A DNA stretch of 64,000 bases from Cryoendolithus antarcticus (Eukaryota > Ascomycota > Dothideomycetes > Cladosporiales > Cladosporiaceae): the NCBI GenBank assembly GCA_002077065.1, contig NAJO01000001.1, forward strand, positions 496,001 to 560,000, written 5' to 3'. Made by a program: the position numbers and the translations under genes. This document shows, one piece after another, positions 52,320 to 62,817 of this stretch (position 1 is its first letter; each line of letters opens with the position of its first letter). The notes below the pieces were generated by a model, which did no database searches, was not told the DNA's origin, and saw only the letters and a program-made list of their open reading frames with translations.

Positions 52320-53813
52320 TCAGACACTGATCGTCTTCAGCACCCCGAATCCAGCGCCTCCAGTTGCTATTACAGTGCCAGGAATCTGCCCACACCACCT
52401 CGCCTCCTTCACCATCTCCATGTAGTGTACAAACAGCAACTGCGGCGGTACATCCTTAACGTCAGCCGTGTACTTACTCTCTTCGTCATCCAGCTCGACA
52501 GCCAGATCCCAGAGAGTCAACGTGTTGTCGCCAGCGCAGACAGAAATGATGCTGTCGTCCGTAGGGTGCCACTGGAGGGAGGTGATCTGCTCGGTATGAA
52601 AGGTAAAGTGCGCCACAGGCTTTGGAGTCTCCGATGTCGTCGCAGAGCGCCAAGTGCGCAAGTCGTGGACCGAGAACGAGCCGTCTTCGTGGCCTGTCGC
52701 AAGCAGATGCGGTGTAAGAGCCGACCACGCAAGAACATTGACGTCTGTGTCCGACACTTTGATCGACAGTGCGGCAGTGTGCGACTTGCTCCTGCTGTCC
52801 CAGATCTTGACTGTCCCGTCGCTTGAGCTACTTGCGAAGACGAACTTCTCGTTCGGGGACCAGCAGAGATCCTCGACTGAGCACGAGTGGCCTGTGAACG
52901 GAGTGGCGTCGGTGGTGAATGTGCCGTCAGCAGGCGAGCGTGTCGTGACGAAGATCTTGCCGGAGATGTCACCTGTAGCAAGCTTGCCTGCGGGATGTAG
53001 AGGCGACCACGCGATTGCGTAGCCCTCGTTCTTCTTGTGCGATCGTACTGTGTGCAACGACTTTGATGCTGCAGGCGCGAGAGTGTAGCCAGGTGTATCG
53101 AAGGAAGTCAAGTGAGGCGTGATGTCATGTATTACCACCTCCCCGTTCTCCTGCATGGCAGCCGACAATGTCGTCGGTAACGCCGAGCCAGAAGCCTGCG
53201 GCGACTGATGTACTCGCATGCGATTCGTCGCACAGCTCGTCGGGATCGCTCTCGTCTCCAGTATCGGATCCGAATTCTCCTCATCCTCGTCCTCATCCTC
53301 GCTGTCCGAGTTCAAATTCCTTGCCTCATCATTCCTCGACAACCCGGACAACTTCAACACCATAATCTGATTCTCCTTCTCCCTCCCCTGCGCCGCCTGC
53401 GTCCCCGCAACAGCATACACCGTAGCGGGATAACTCTTCCTCCCATCCCCCAACTGATCCCTCACAACATCTATACTCAGGCATGGCCATGTTGGCTCGA
53501 GTGTATGCAGCATCTCGTACGTGCTCAAGTCTGGGGCAAGCGTCTGTCCGGCGTCTAGCTTGTGTCGGCCGGGGATGAAGGTCTGCTTGTCGATGTCCAT
53601 GGCGCCGGTGGCGAATTGCTCTGCTTCGCGTTCGGCATCTGGACGGCCATCGACGCCGGCTTCGAAAATTTCATCCTCGCTTTCGAATTCGTCTTCGAAG
53701 TCGTCTTCGAATTGCTCGTTTTCTGCTAGTCCGGTGTCTGCTACTGGGCGGTCGCCGGATTTGAGGGTTTGGGGAGAGTCTTGGGGGTCGTCTTCAGCTG
53801 CGCGTTTGGCCAT
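52320..53813 (-). CDS. RRB1: RRB1/GRWD1 ribosome-assembly WD-repeat protein
   Basis: 497 residues, single exon. Nucleolar chaperone for ribosomal protein L3, needed for early 60S assembly. The N-terminal acidic segment (EDDFEDEFESEDEIFEAG), the CAF1C-type block FIPGRHKLDAGQTLAPDLSTYEMLHTLEPTWPCLS, the central acidic insert (DSDSEDEDEDEENSD-like), and WD repeats such as HSCSVEDLCWSPNEKFVFASSSSDGTVKIWD and ITSLQWHPTDDSIISVCAGDNTLTLWD match Rrb1. The start at 53813 was chosen as the ATG directly before the acidic region; an in-frame extension upstream has Arg/Ser-rich sequence unlike the family. It is divergent from EFL1, another 60S factor, across 341 bases. Confidence 0.93.
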   Translation of the reverse strand: MAKRAAEDDPQDSPQTLKSGDRPVADTGLAENEQFEDDFEDEFESEDEIFEAGVDGRPDAEREAEQFATGAMDIDKQTFIPGRHKLDAGQTLAPDLSTYEMLHTLEPTWPCLSIDVVRDQLGDGRKSYPATVYAVAGTQAAQGREKENQIMVLKLSGLSRNDEARNLNSDSEDEDEDEENSDPILETRAIPTSCATNRMRVHQSPQASGSALPTTLSAAMQENGEVVIHDITPHLTSFDTPGYTLAPAASKSLHTVRSHKKNEGYAIAWSPLHPAGKLATGDISGKIFVTTRSPADGTFTTDATPFTGHSCSVEDLCWSPNEKFVFASSSSDGTVKIWDSRSKSHTAALSIKVSDTDVNVLAWSALTPHLLATGHEDGSFSVHDLRTWRSATTSETPKPVAHFTFHTEQITSLQWHPTDDSIISVCAGDNTLTLWDLAVELDDEESKYTADVKDVPPQLLFVHYMEMVKEARWCGQIPGTVIATGGAGFGVLKTISV

Positions 53814-54154
53814 GTTGGCGTTGTGGATTGATAAGAGACTCCGTGTATGTACAGTGGGGATAAGCGTCAAGAGCATATGCGTTATGAATTGTGACTGCAA
53901 CGACGAACGCGATCTCGAAAATGTTCGAGCTCGGTTCAAATCTTTATCGATAAGATCTTTGAGGGTATAACCCTAATTTGACCGCATGGCAGATCGCGCA
54001 AGGATGAGCCAAAGTGAATCTTCGATGGTCATTGGTTTGTCAGAGCCCGGATACATCCACTCGGCTTCTCCTTCGACACTGTCGAGCGGGTATTCAGCAT
54101 CTCAACGAGAGAGCAACAACAGCCTTTTGGCACGCTCTGTCGTCTCCTATTACG
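53814..54154. promoter_or_regulatory. Shared divergent promoter of RRB1 and EFL1
   Basis: 341 bases between two ribosome-biogenesis genes. It contains AACCCTAA (53969-53976) inside the near-palindrome AGGGT-ATA-ACCCT (53962-53974) and a perfect palindrome TTATCGATAA (53944-53953) that holds GATA sequence on both strands. A shared bidirectional promoter is inferred from layout and function. Confidence 0.55.
53969..53976. promoter_or_regulatory. Telomere-like AACCCTAA box
   Basis: AACCCTAA is the telomere-repeat-type element (TTAGGG on the other strand) bound by Tbf1-like proteins and known from promoters of ribosomal and ribosome-biogenesis genes in several fungi. It is about 155 bases upstream of RRB1 and 180 bases upstream of EFL1. 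The match is exact; the function is inferred. Confidence 0.45.
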
Positions 54155-57100
54155 ATGCCTGTCGTACCGCCAGAAAAGCTGGTCCAACTCCAGCAGCAGG
54201 GCCAGAATGTCCGTAACGTGAGTCTCGTCTCGTCTCGCCACTTGATATGATACCACGCTGATCACTCACAGCGTCCTAGATTTGCATACTCGCACACGTC
54301 GACCACGGCAAGACCTCCCTGACAGACGCACTGATCGCCACAAATGGCATAATCTCGCCCAAACTCGCAGGCAAAATCCGCTATCTGGACTCTAGACCTG
54401 ATGAGCAACTTCGAGGAATCACTATGGAGAGCTCAGCGATCTCGCTGTTCTTCTCGTTGTTACGGAGGGAGTCGCCAACCGCTGAGCCGCAGTCGAAGGA
54501 GTACCTCATTAACTTAATCGATTCGCCTGGTCATATCGACTTCTCGTCTGAGGTCTCCACGGCTTCGAGGTTGTGCGATGGAGCTGTGGTGCTGGTCGAT
54601 GCCGTTGAAGGTGTCTGCAGTCAGACTGTCACTGTGCTCCGACATACCTATGTTGAGAAGCTGAAGCCTCTACTCGTGATCAACAAGATGGACCGCTTGA
54701 TCACGGAGCTGAAGCTAAGTCCGTCAGAAGCGTATACGCATTTGTCGAAGCTGCTAGAGCAAGTCAACGCTGTGATGGGTTCGTTTGCGCTCGGCGAACG
54801 GATGGAGGATGATCTGCGGTGGCGAGAGCGGATCGACGAGAAGTTGCAATCGAAGGGTGCAGAAGCAGGATCAAATGCCTCATCGGACCGGAAAGGCAGT
54901 ATAGCGTCCCACGAAAACGGAGTGCTTACGGACGACACACCAGCACAGTACGAGGAGAAGGAAGACGAAGACATCTACTTCGAACCTGAGCGAAATAATG
55001 TCATCTTCTCCTCCGCAATCGACGGATGGGCTTTCACGCCTGGCCAATTCGCTGGCATATACGCGAAGAAGCTGGGCATGAAGCGGGAAGTACTTGAGAA
55101 GTTTCTCTGGGGTGACTTCTACCTCGACCCCAAGACCAAGCGTGTGCTTAGCTCGAAACATCTGAGGGGCCGACATCTGAAGCCAACGTTCGTACAGCTC
55201 GTACTTGAGAACGTATGGGCCGTGTATGAGGCGACGACTGGAGGATCGAATGGCAAGGGCGATCCGACGATGCTAGAGAAGATCACGAAGAGTCTGAATA
55301 TCAGCATTCCGCCTTACGTGCTGCGATCGCGAGATCCGAAGGCACTACTCAGTGCTGTGTTTGCTGCATGGCTACCTCTAAGCACGGCCTTACTAGTCTC
55401 AGTCGTGGAGCATCTCCCCTCACCGCACACTGCTCAGGCATCACGAATGCCAGCTCTGCTCAAGGAGTCGCCTGGTCACGAACACATCGACGCGCGAGTG
55501 CGGGAAGCGATGATCGCTTCCAATGCAGCGAAGGAAGCACCAGTGGTAGCTTACGTTAGTAAAATGGTCTCGATACCCGAGTCTGAGCTACCGGCAAACA
55601 AACGGCGTGGCGGTGCCCTGACCGCCGAGGAAGCTCGAGAGCTCGGTCGTAAGAAGAGAGCAGAAATCGCTCGTGCTCAAGCATCAGCCAGCACTAATGG
55701 CGATGCAGGCATGGAAAGTGTCACTGATGCGCTAAGTACGACGGCTATAAGCGACGAGCAAGACGTCCCCATCCGCGAATTTCCAGAAGATCCATCTGAT
55801 CCCGAACACCTCATCGGATTCGCCAGACTCTTCTCTGGCACCTTATCAGTTGGCCAAGAGATCTACGTCCTTCCACCAAAGTTCTCTCCAGCGCAAGAGC
55901 ATCCTCATCCACCACCGCGCAAAGTCACCATCACAGCCTTGTACCTGCTGATGGGCCGCTCGCTCGAGTCGCTCACCTCGGTGCCAGCTGGCAATATTGT
56001 GGGCATAGCTGGACTTGAAGGTGCAATACTCAAGTCAGGGACACTGTGCTCACAAGTCCAAGGCGCACCGAATCTGAGCTCGACCACGGCCATCTCGACA
56101 AACGCGCCTATTGTGCGAGTAGCGCTTGAGCCCACCAACCCAGGCGATCTGGACAAGATGGTGCGCGGGCTAAGGTTGCTCGAGCAAGCTGATCCAGCCG
56201 TTGTCTACGAGCAGCTCGAGTCCGGCGAGCACGTGATACTCACAGCAGGTGAGCTGCATCTCGAGCGATGTTTGAAAGATCTGCGGGAGCGTTTCGCACG
56301 ATGTGACATCCAGGCTGGAGAGGCGATCGTGCCCTATCGTGAGAGCATTGTGAGTGCTGAGGAAATGCGAGAGCCGCGTGATCCTGCCTTGGGAAGGGGA
56401 ATAGCGGAGATCAGTATGGTCGGTGGCGGGCTGAAAGTCAAGTTGAGAGTTCTGCCGTTGCCTGCAAAGGTGACGGAGTATCTGGTAAAGTACCAGGGAT
56501 GTGTGAAACGAGTGTGGGCCGAAAGGATGGCCAAAGAAAGAGAGAGGAGAGACAAGAGTGGACAATTGAATGCCTCGAGTGAGAGCAACGGCAATACCGC
56601 CGATGACGATGCTGAAGTTTCCACGCACGGCGACGACGATGAAGCGGGCACGAATTCCGACAGAGACGTGAAACATGCCGCGGACGACAGCATCGAGGGC
56701 GGCCAGACGATGAGTGTTGATGATTTTAAGAACGGCCTCTTGGAAGCATTTGAGGAAGAGAAGGCAGACAAAGCCTTGTGGAAGGGTTTCGTCAGCAAGA
56801 TCACCGCCTTTGGCCCGAGACAGGTTGGGCCCAACCTGCTCATTGACAAGACCGAGGATCGAGTCTGCGACAGTTTGTGAGTTGATCACGCAGACGACTT
56901 TACCTCGATCACCCTGCTGACATATGCCCCCAGCTTCCACAATCAAAGCAACGACGCAACCACCAGCACCTCCCCCCTGCACCCCCTCCTCTCAAAACTT
57001 ACCCACGCCTTCCAACTCTTCACATCCTCCGGCCCCCTCTGCGCCGAGCCAACACAAGGCATAGCCGTCCTCCTCGAATCCATCACCACCGACCAAGCCA

Positions 57101-57618
57101 TCCTCTGCTCCCACAGCGCCGGCGCCCAAACCGGCGAGATCCTCCGCTCAACCCGCACAGCCCTCAAATCCGCTTTCCTCGACTGGAGTCCCAGAATCCT
57201 CCTCGCAATGTACGCCTGCGAGATCCAAGCCTCAGCCGAAGTCCTCGGCCGCGTCTACAGCGTCATAACCCGCCGTCGCGGCCGCATAATCTCCGAATCC
57301 CTCCTCGAGCCCTCGCCGAATTTCACGATCCTCGCGCTCCTGCCCGTCGCCGAATCCTTCGGGTTCGCGGACGAGATCCGGAAGCGTAGTGCCGGTGCAG
57401 CGAGCCCGCAGCTAGTTTTCGCGGGGTTCGAGGCGTTGGAGGAAGATCCATTTTGGGTTCCTAGGACTGAGGAGGAGCTGGAGGATTTTGGCAGTTTGGG
57501 GGATAAGGAGAATGTGGCGAGGCGGTATGTGGACTCTGTGAGGGAGAGGAAGGGGTTGGTTGTGCAGGGGAAGAGGGTTGTGGGGGATGCGGAGAAGCAG
57601 AGTACGTTGAAGAGGTAG
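54155..57618 (+). CDS. EFL1: EFL1/RIA1, cytoplasmic GTPase releasing Tif6 from 60S subunits
   Basis: 1114 residues from exons 54155-54217, 54280-56876 and 56934-57618 (introns 62 and 57 bp). An eEF2-like GTPase that works with Sdo1/SBDS to evict Tif6 (eIF6) during late 60S maturation. G motifs: AHVDHGKTSL (G1), RGITMESSAIS (G2), DSPGHIDF (G3), NKMDRL (G4). It carries the Efl1-specific acidic insertions (about 54840-55000 and 56565-56720). The C-terminal domains run through ILTAGELHLERCLKDLRERF and the final MYACEIQASAEVLGRVYSVITRRRGRI block. The first exon encodes only 21 residues up to the nucleotide-binding loop. It is divergent from RRB1. Confidence 0.95.
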
Positions 57619-57665
57619 AATTCCGCTGGCCTGGTGGGATCAGGGAGTGATACGAGACCGTAGTG

Positions 57666-58889
57666 TTAGGGCCGCGTGTCTGATGGACCGAGCAAAGATT
57701 CTGCTTCCGCTATGATTGTGGCACTTTCAGCGCTTGCTGCGCCCCTCACCCAATCTTCCTTGCTCGAAGTCTCCCTCCCTACCCAGCCTCCCATCCATGG
57801 CCCTCGCTCATCCCATAACACCCTCTGCATCCTCGCCTTCCGCCCCTGATTTCCATCCCCAACCTGATCAGTAGCATGGAACACCGCCACCGTCTCGCCT
57901 CCCTCCTGCAGAAACATGCCATGACCCGGCCCATACGGCCCAGCGCCATCAGCATCACTTTGCAACAGGGGCTTCCTCGATTTCCGCCAAGATGTAGCAG
58001 CCATCGGGTCGCCACCAAGGTACTGCAGCGTAGCCATCTTGTAATGTGCCGTCCAAGACGCGGAGCACGAGTAAAGCAGCCCCTGCCACTCTGGCTCGCC
58101 CGAGGGAGTGAGGTGGGGAGCAGCGATCCACTGCGGACCTTCTTGGATGGCTATGTCGCCTGTCTTCTCCCAGGGCTCGGAGGGGAAGGAGATCTGGGCT
58201 GCTGTAGCACCAGCAATCGCCTCTGTCGGATAGGAAAGAGGTAAGAGGTACAGCGCCTGCGTTTCCTCGTCGTCTGGAGGACTGCTGACGGGCCAGCCAG
58301 AGTAGGCCAAGTACAGCTGCCCGTTGAGCGTGAAGACCGTGCCGTCAATAGCCCACTGGCTCTGATCCATGCCCTTCACCGCCCCTACAAAAGTCCAGTC
58401 CTCTGGCCCTTCACCCCTTGGCGAGCCAGAGGATGGTGGTCCGCGCAGCACGTACAAGCGATGAGACCTGTTCCCCAAGACTGGATCAGCGGCAGCGAAG
58501 TAAACCCACCATCGTCCCTCAAGATCATGCAGCTCCGGAGCCCAGAGACGTTCGCTCCAAGGCGTTCCTGGCTGGGGGATGAACAGCGGGCCTTTTGTCA
58601 CGAGAGCAGAGTCTGAGTCTTTGAGAAAGGAGAAGATTGAGATTGCTTCCCAAAGCGGGATGCGGGTGTTGGCTGTGAAGGTTAGGTAGATGTTTCCTTG
58701 AGCGAAGACGATGAAGGGGTCGGGGGTGTTTTGGGAGGTCAGGGTGAGGCAGGTGTTGTCGTAGGTCGGGCGGAGGACCATAGCAGTGTCGCTAGATTCG
58801 GTGGTCTCGCGAGTTGGCAGGAGGTTGAGTAGTAGGTAGATGCTCGAAAGGGCGAGTAGAGTAAGAAGTAGCCGGCGGAGAGGACGCAT
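57666..58889 (-). CDS. GH43 family glycosidase (arabinanase/arabinofuranosidase type), membrane-anchored or secreted
   Basis: 407 residues, single exon. Five-bladed propeller glycosidase; likely substrates are arabinan, arabinoxylan or similar side chains. Catalytic candidates are Asp in NTPDPFIVF (general base), Asp in QWAIDGTVF and Glu in IQEGPQWIAAPH (general acid). The N-terminus (MRPLRRLLLTLLALSSIYLLLNLLP) is a single hydrophobic helix after a basic start: it could be a signal anchor or an uncleaved signal peptide, since no clear cleavage site is seen. Exact activity inside GH43 cannot be told. The stop lies 48 bases from the EFL1 stop, convergent. Confidence 0.88.
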   Translation of the reverse strand: MRPLRRLLLTLLALSSIYLLLNLLPTRETTESSDTAMVLRPTYDNTCLTLTSQNTPDPFIVFAQGNIYLTFTANTRIPLWEAISIFSFLKDSDSALVTKGPLFIPQPGTPWSERLWAPELHDLEGRWWVYFAAADPVLGNRSHRLYVLRGPPSSGSPRGEGPEDWTFVGAVKGMDQSQWAIDGTVFTLNGQLYLAYSGWPVSSPPDDEETQALYLLPLSYPTEAIAGATAAQISFPSEPWEKTGDIAIQEGPQWIAAPHLTPSGEPEWQGLLYSCSASWTAHYKMATLQYLGGDPMAATSWRKSRKPLLQSDADGAGPYGPGHGMFLQEGGETVAVFHATDQVGDGNQGRKARMQRVLWDERGPWMGGWVGRETSSKEDWVRGAASAESATIIAEAESLLGPSDTRP

Positions 58890-59181
58890 GCAACGAGAAT
58901 GATGCTGTCCTATGCTAGGAACTCAGATGCGATGGAGATAGATATCCTGCCGCTCGCTCATGGACGACATAGTAGTCGCAAAGGACTGCACTAGGCGAAA
59001 TGACCACAGCATTGCATGGTTGGTGACTCTATGTCGCTTACCGCACTGGAACAGACTGCGCTCTGCGACTATTTGGATGGGTGTATGGACGCAGAAGCAA
59101 GAGCACTGCAGCAGCTAAGTGCTAATAGGACTGTTTACGCCTCTACATGTACAGGGCAGCAATTCTGCTCCTCAAAATCGA

Positions 59182-60737
59182 CTACCTCTTCCAAGTCACA
59201 CTCCCATCCCCACCCTCCGTCGTCTTCCTCACCAAGATCTCCTCAATCTTCTCCCTAGTCCCCTGCTTCCCTCCGTTTCCTTCCTCGAAATGCGATACAA
59301 CCGCGTCTTTCGTAAGCCCACCCTTCTTCGAAACGTAGGCCTCCACCTCTCCCTCTCTCGGCAGCCCCACCCAAGCATGCGGGTAGTCCAAGTAGTCCCC
59401 CGTACCCATCAGCTGTAGCCCCGGCGTCCCATCAAAGAAGCCATCAACATCCTGCTCCGAAACCTCCGCACTCGAAGCCGGACTCCACTTCGGCGTCGTC
59501 TTCGGCTTCCGAATAAGCAGCGAAGACACACCCTCAACAAAATCCGCGTGCTCCATGAACCTACTAGCGATCAAATGCTCCCTCCGAAACGTCTCGGCAA
59601 TACTCCACTTTCCCCCCTCCCTCAACTGCCTCAGCGTAACCCTCGCACTCGTCGGACTGCGCTGCAGAATCGTCTCCCGCGTCCTCTTAGCCCAGCTCCG
59701 AATCTCCTCGACATCACTCTGAGTCTGCTCGAGACCTTCGAGCGCGGTGATGATGTCGTCGAAGTTGTTGGCTGGTTGGAAAACGTAGTCTACCGCGGCG
59801 CGGATCTGGCCGCCGACGGGGGCGGCTATGGGTTGGTCGTGAGGGAGGCCTGTGGCGAATTCTTCGATGGTGGAGTTTATTATTTGGAGGCGGGATTGTA
59901 GGTTTAAGGAGTCTTTGAATTGGAGTTCGGAGAGGCGGGATTCGAGGGAGGGGAGGGAGGTGGAGTGGAGGTAGTGGGTTGCTATGCCGGCGTAGCTTCG
60001 AGTTGTGTTAGTTTGATGCCAAATTGTGCTCTGGTTCCAGGACGATCACTTACAAGACATTCACGCCTTTCAGCTGCTCGCTGGTCAGGGCCAGGTACAT
60101 CCCAAGCTCGCCGTCCATTCTCGGTAGGAAGAAGCTTGCTCCGACATCCGGGAAGAAGCCAATAGTCGTCTCGGGCATAGCAAAGACAGTATTCTCTGTC
60201 GCGATCCTGAACGGCGCATGCACAGACAACCCGACTCCACCACCCATAGTAATCCCATCAATGAACGCAACATACGGCTTCGAATACGTAGCAATCTGGT
60301 GATCAAGCTGATATTCGAGGCCAAAGTAATCCTTGCTTGCCTGCTGCCCTTCAGTCCCCTTCTGGTTGTCTTGCGCCAACGCCGTGACGTCTCCACCAGC
60401 ACAGAAAGCGCGGCCTTCGCCCTTGATTACCACGACGTTTGCGAGCTGGGACTTCTCCCATTCTTGCAGTCGGGGGATGATCTTCCGGGCCATGCTGCCG
60501 TTGAGAGAATTGAGCTTCTTGGGCCGGTTGAGGGTGATTGTGCGGACGCCGTATTGGCTGTTAAAGAGGACATCATTTGGTTCGTCGCCGGGGAGTTCGC
60601 GAATTTGAGGGCTGGAGGTAGAGAGCTGGCTTGGGGGTCAGTCAGCTGCTGCTTGATGCTCAAGTCGAGGCCTTGCGTACACTTCGAGTCGTGCTGCCAG
60701 CCATGGCTGGATTGAGGATCTTCGCGCGCAGAGGCAT
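59182..60737 (-). CDS. EHD3: 3-hydroxyisobutyryl-CoA hydrolase, mitochondrial
   Basis: 480 residues from exons 60737-60681, 60625-60054 and 59995-59182 (introns 55 and 58 bp). Hydrolyses 3-hydroxyisobutyryl-CoA in valine breakdown. The crotonase fold is clear: ITLNRPKKLNSLN, oxyanion-loop GEGRAFCAGGDVTALA, ITMGGGVGLSVHAPFRIATE, and FAMPETTIGFFPDVGASFFLPRM, which is the HIBCH-specific version. The N-terminus (MPLRAKILNPAMAGSTTRS) is basic and amphipathic, fitting mitochondrial import. The C-terminal half (EIRSWAKRTRETILQRSPTSARVTLRQ, MEHADFVEGVSSLLIRK) matches the family too. It is divergent from mitochondrial EF-Tu. Confidence 0.92.
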
Positions 60738-61205
60738 GCTGGCGGGGCGCGTGGCTAGCCTTCTGCACACACTTTGCACGAGCATTGAAAAAGAGGTCTC
60801 GTTACTGCTGGCGACTCTTGACAATACCTGCACGATAAGAGGCTAATGTGCCATAGTCATTGGGATGAGCTTCGGAACCTCGGCTAGTGCGGGCGTCTTC
60901 CCCGAGCGATTGGATGGAATTGGGGGAGTGGAATGGAGATGATACTGCCTCGTAGGAAACCACTCGGCAAGAATGTGCGAGCAGATCGTCGACGATATGC
61001 CTTCTCGGTGCTGGATATTCCACTGGGTCCCACGAACCTCATCTCGTCGAATTGCCTAATGGGGATCAAGGCACGTGATCAGCCAGATGCCCCAAAAAAA
61101 GTCCCGCTACATCACCACTCCCGAGTCGCCCGCGTAGTCCATCTCGAAGCCCATCTCCCATCTCTCTTCTCATTGCGTCGGCGTCCCGGGTCTACCACAG
61201 CAACA
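60738..61205. promoter_or_regulatory. Divergent promoter between HIBCH and mitochondrial EF-Tu genes
   Basis: 468 bases between two genes for mitochondrial proteins. An open frame on the plus strand (from 60933) runs into EF-Tu in frame, but its sequence is unlike any presequence and is better read as leader. Near 61072-61076 CACGTG, an E-box, is present. No other site is convincing. Confidence 0.45.
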
Positions 61206-62525
61206 ATGTCCTTCGCTAACACCTTCCTCCGCACCTCCCGCTCACTATGCATCCACACCGGTAATCCTGTGCAACGCGCCCTCGGCGCAAGGGGGCAAGC
61301 GCAGTTCATCAACGCCAGCAGAGCCTACGCCACAATCTTTGAACGCAGCAAGCCTCACGTCAACATTGGCACAATCGGGCATGTAGACCACGGCAAGACA
61401 ACCCTCACAGCCGCCATCACCAAGCGCCAAGCCGAAAAGGGCTTCGCCGCCTACCTCGAATATGGCGCCATTGACAAAGCGCCCGAGGAAAGGAAGCGAG
61501 GTATCACGATCAGCACGGCGCACATCGAGTACTCGACTGAGGCACGGCATTATGCGCACGTCGATTGTCCCGGGCATGCGGATTACATCAAGAACATGAT
61601 CACGGGCGCTGCGTCCATGGACGGCGCGATTATCGTCGTAGCGGCGAGCGATGGGCAGATGCCGCAGACACGGGAGCATTTGCTGCTAGCGAGGCAGGTG
61701 GGCGTGCAGCGAATTGTGGTGTTTGTGAATAAAGTTGATGCGGTGGAGGATCCGGAGATGTTGGAGTTGGTGGAGATGGAGATGCGGGAGCTGCTTTCTT
61801 CCTACGGTTTCGAGGGAGACGATACACCGATCATCCTCGGCTCTGCGCTCTGCGCCATCGAAGGCCGGAGACCCGAAATTGGCACCGAGAAGATTGACGA
61901 GCTTCTCCAAGCCGTGGACACCTGGATCCCGACTCCCGAGCGCGACGTCGCGAAGCCCTTCCTCATGTCCGTGGAAGACGTCTTCTCCATCCCCGGTCGC
62001 GGCACCGTGGCCTCTGGCCGTGTGGAGCGAGGCGTCCTGCGAAAGGACTCCGAAGTCGAGCTCGTGGGCAAGAACAAATCGCCCATCAAGACAAAAGTAA
62101 CCGACATCGAGACCTTCAAGAAGTCCTGCGACGAGTCCCGCGCCGGCGATAACTCCGGGCTCCTTCTCCGTGGCGTGAAGCGTGATGACGTGCAGCGCGG
62201 AATGGTCATCGTCGCCCCGAACACCACAAAGGCGCACCGAAAGTTCCTGACTTCGATGTACGTTCTCACCAAAGAAGAGGGAGGCCGACACACTGGTTTC
62301 GCGAACAACTACAAACCGCAGATGTTCATTCGAACTGCTGATGAGGCTGCGACACTGACATGGCCCGAGGGCGTGGAGGAGGGCAAGATGGTCATGCCGG
62401 GGGATAATGTGGAGATGGTGTGTGAGATTCACAAGCCGCTTGCTGTGGAGACTGGGCAGCGATTTAACGTGCGCGAGGGAGGACGCACAGTGGCGACGGG
62501 ATTGGTGACGAGGATTATTGAGTGA
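61206..62525 (+). CDS. TUF1: Mitochondrial translation elongation factor Tu
   Basis: 439 residues, single exon. Delivers aminoacyl-tRNA to the mitochondrial ribosome. A presequence ([19 protein letters not shown]..., ending near [14 protein letters not shown]) precedes the core. G motifs: [38 protein letters not shown]. Domains 2 and 3 follow: [17 protein letters not shown], and [26 protein letters not shown]. The ATG at 61206 is chosen over an upstream in-frame ATG (60933) because it begins a typical import signal. The [23 protein letters not shown] segment is the conserved helical region after G4. Convergent with TRM3. Confidence 0.95.
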   Translation: MSFANTFLRTSRSLCIHTGNPVQRALGARGQAQFINASRAYATIFERSKPHVNIGTIGHVDHGKTTLTAAITKRQAEKGFAAYLEYGAIDKAPEERKRGITISTAHIEYSTEARHYAHVDCPGHADYIKNMITGAASMDGAIIVVAASDGQMPQTREHLLLARQVGVQRIVVFVNKVDAVEDPEMLELVEMEMRELLSSYGFEGDDTPIILGSALCAIEGRRPEIGTEKIDELLQAVDTWIPTPERDVAKPFLMSVEDVFSIPGRGTVASGRVERGVLRKDSEVELVGKNKSPIKTKVTDIETFKKSCDESRAGDNSGLLLRGVKRDDVQRGMVIVAPNTTKAHRKFLTSMYVLTKEEGGRHTGFANNYKPQMFIRTADEAATLTWPEGVEEGKMVMPGDNVEMVCEIHKPLAVETGQRFNVREGGRTVATGLVTRIIE

Positions 62526-62817
62526 GTGGACTGTTACGCTTGAGCTGGTGGCGGCGAGTTGGAGGAGCTGTGTACGATTGGAAGAGCTGGGTGACGCCAG
62601 GGATGTACTCGGGCATGTCGTCGATCTCGAGAACGGATGGGATGGATGGGGATGTAAGATGCATTGAGGCGATTGTGTACAAACATGGGCTTTCCCCTTC
62701 GACCAGACGGAAGGCTTCAGTGTACTTTAGCGATCGGACTGGGGGAAGCCAAGCCAGAGGCCATGCAATGCTTGCTTGGGTGGTAAGATGCGCTGTATAG
62801 TCCCGAGAAAATGCATC

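Noticed and set aside
51865..52398. Minus-strand frame of 177 residues between the ADH gene and RRB1
   Set aside because: It overlaps the end of RRB1 in another frame and shows no family pattern; the RRB1 stop at 52320 is well supported.
60933..61205. In-frame N-terminal extension of mitochondrial EF-Tu
   Set aside because: The extra 91 residues are unlike EF-Tu presequences; the ATG at 61206 begins a normal import signal.
61686..62432. Minus-strand frame of 248 residues opposite EF-Tu
   Set aside because: Antisense shadow of a strongly conserved gene; the His/Leu-rich sequence has no motif.
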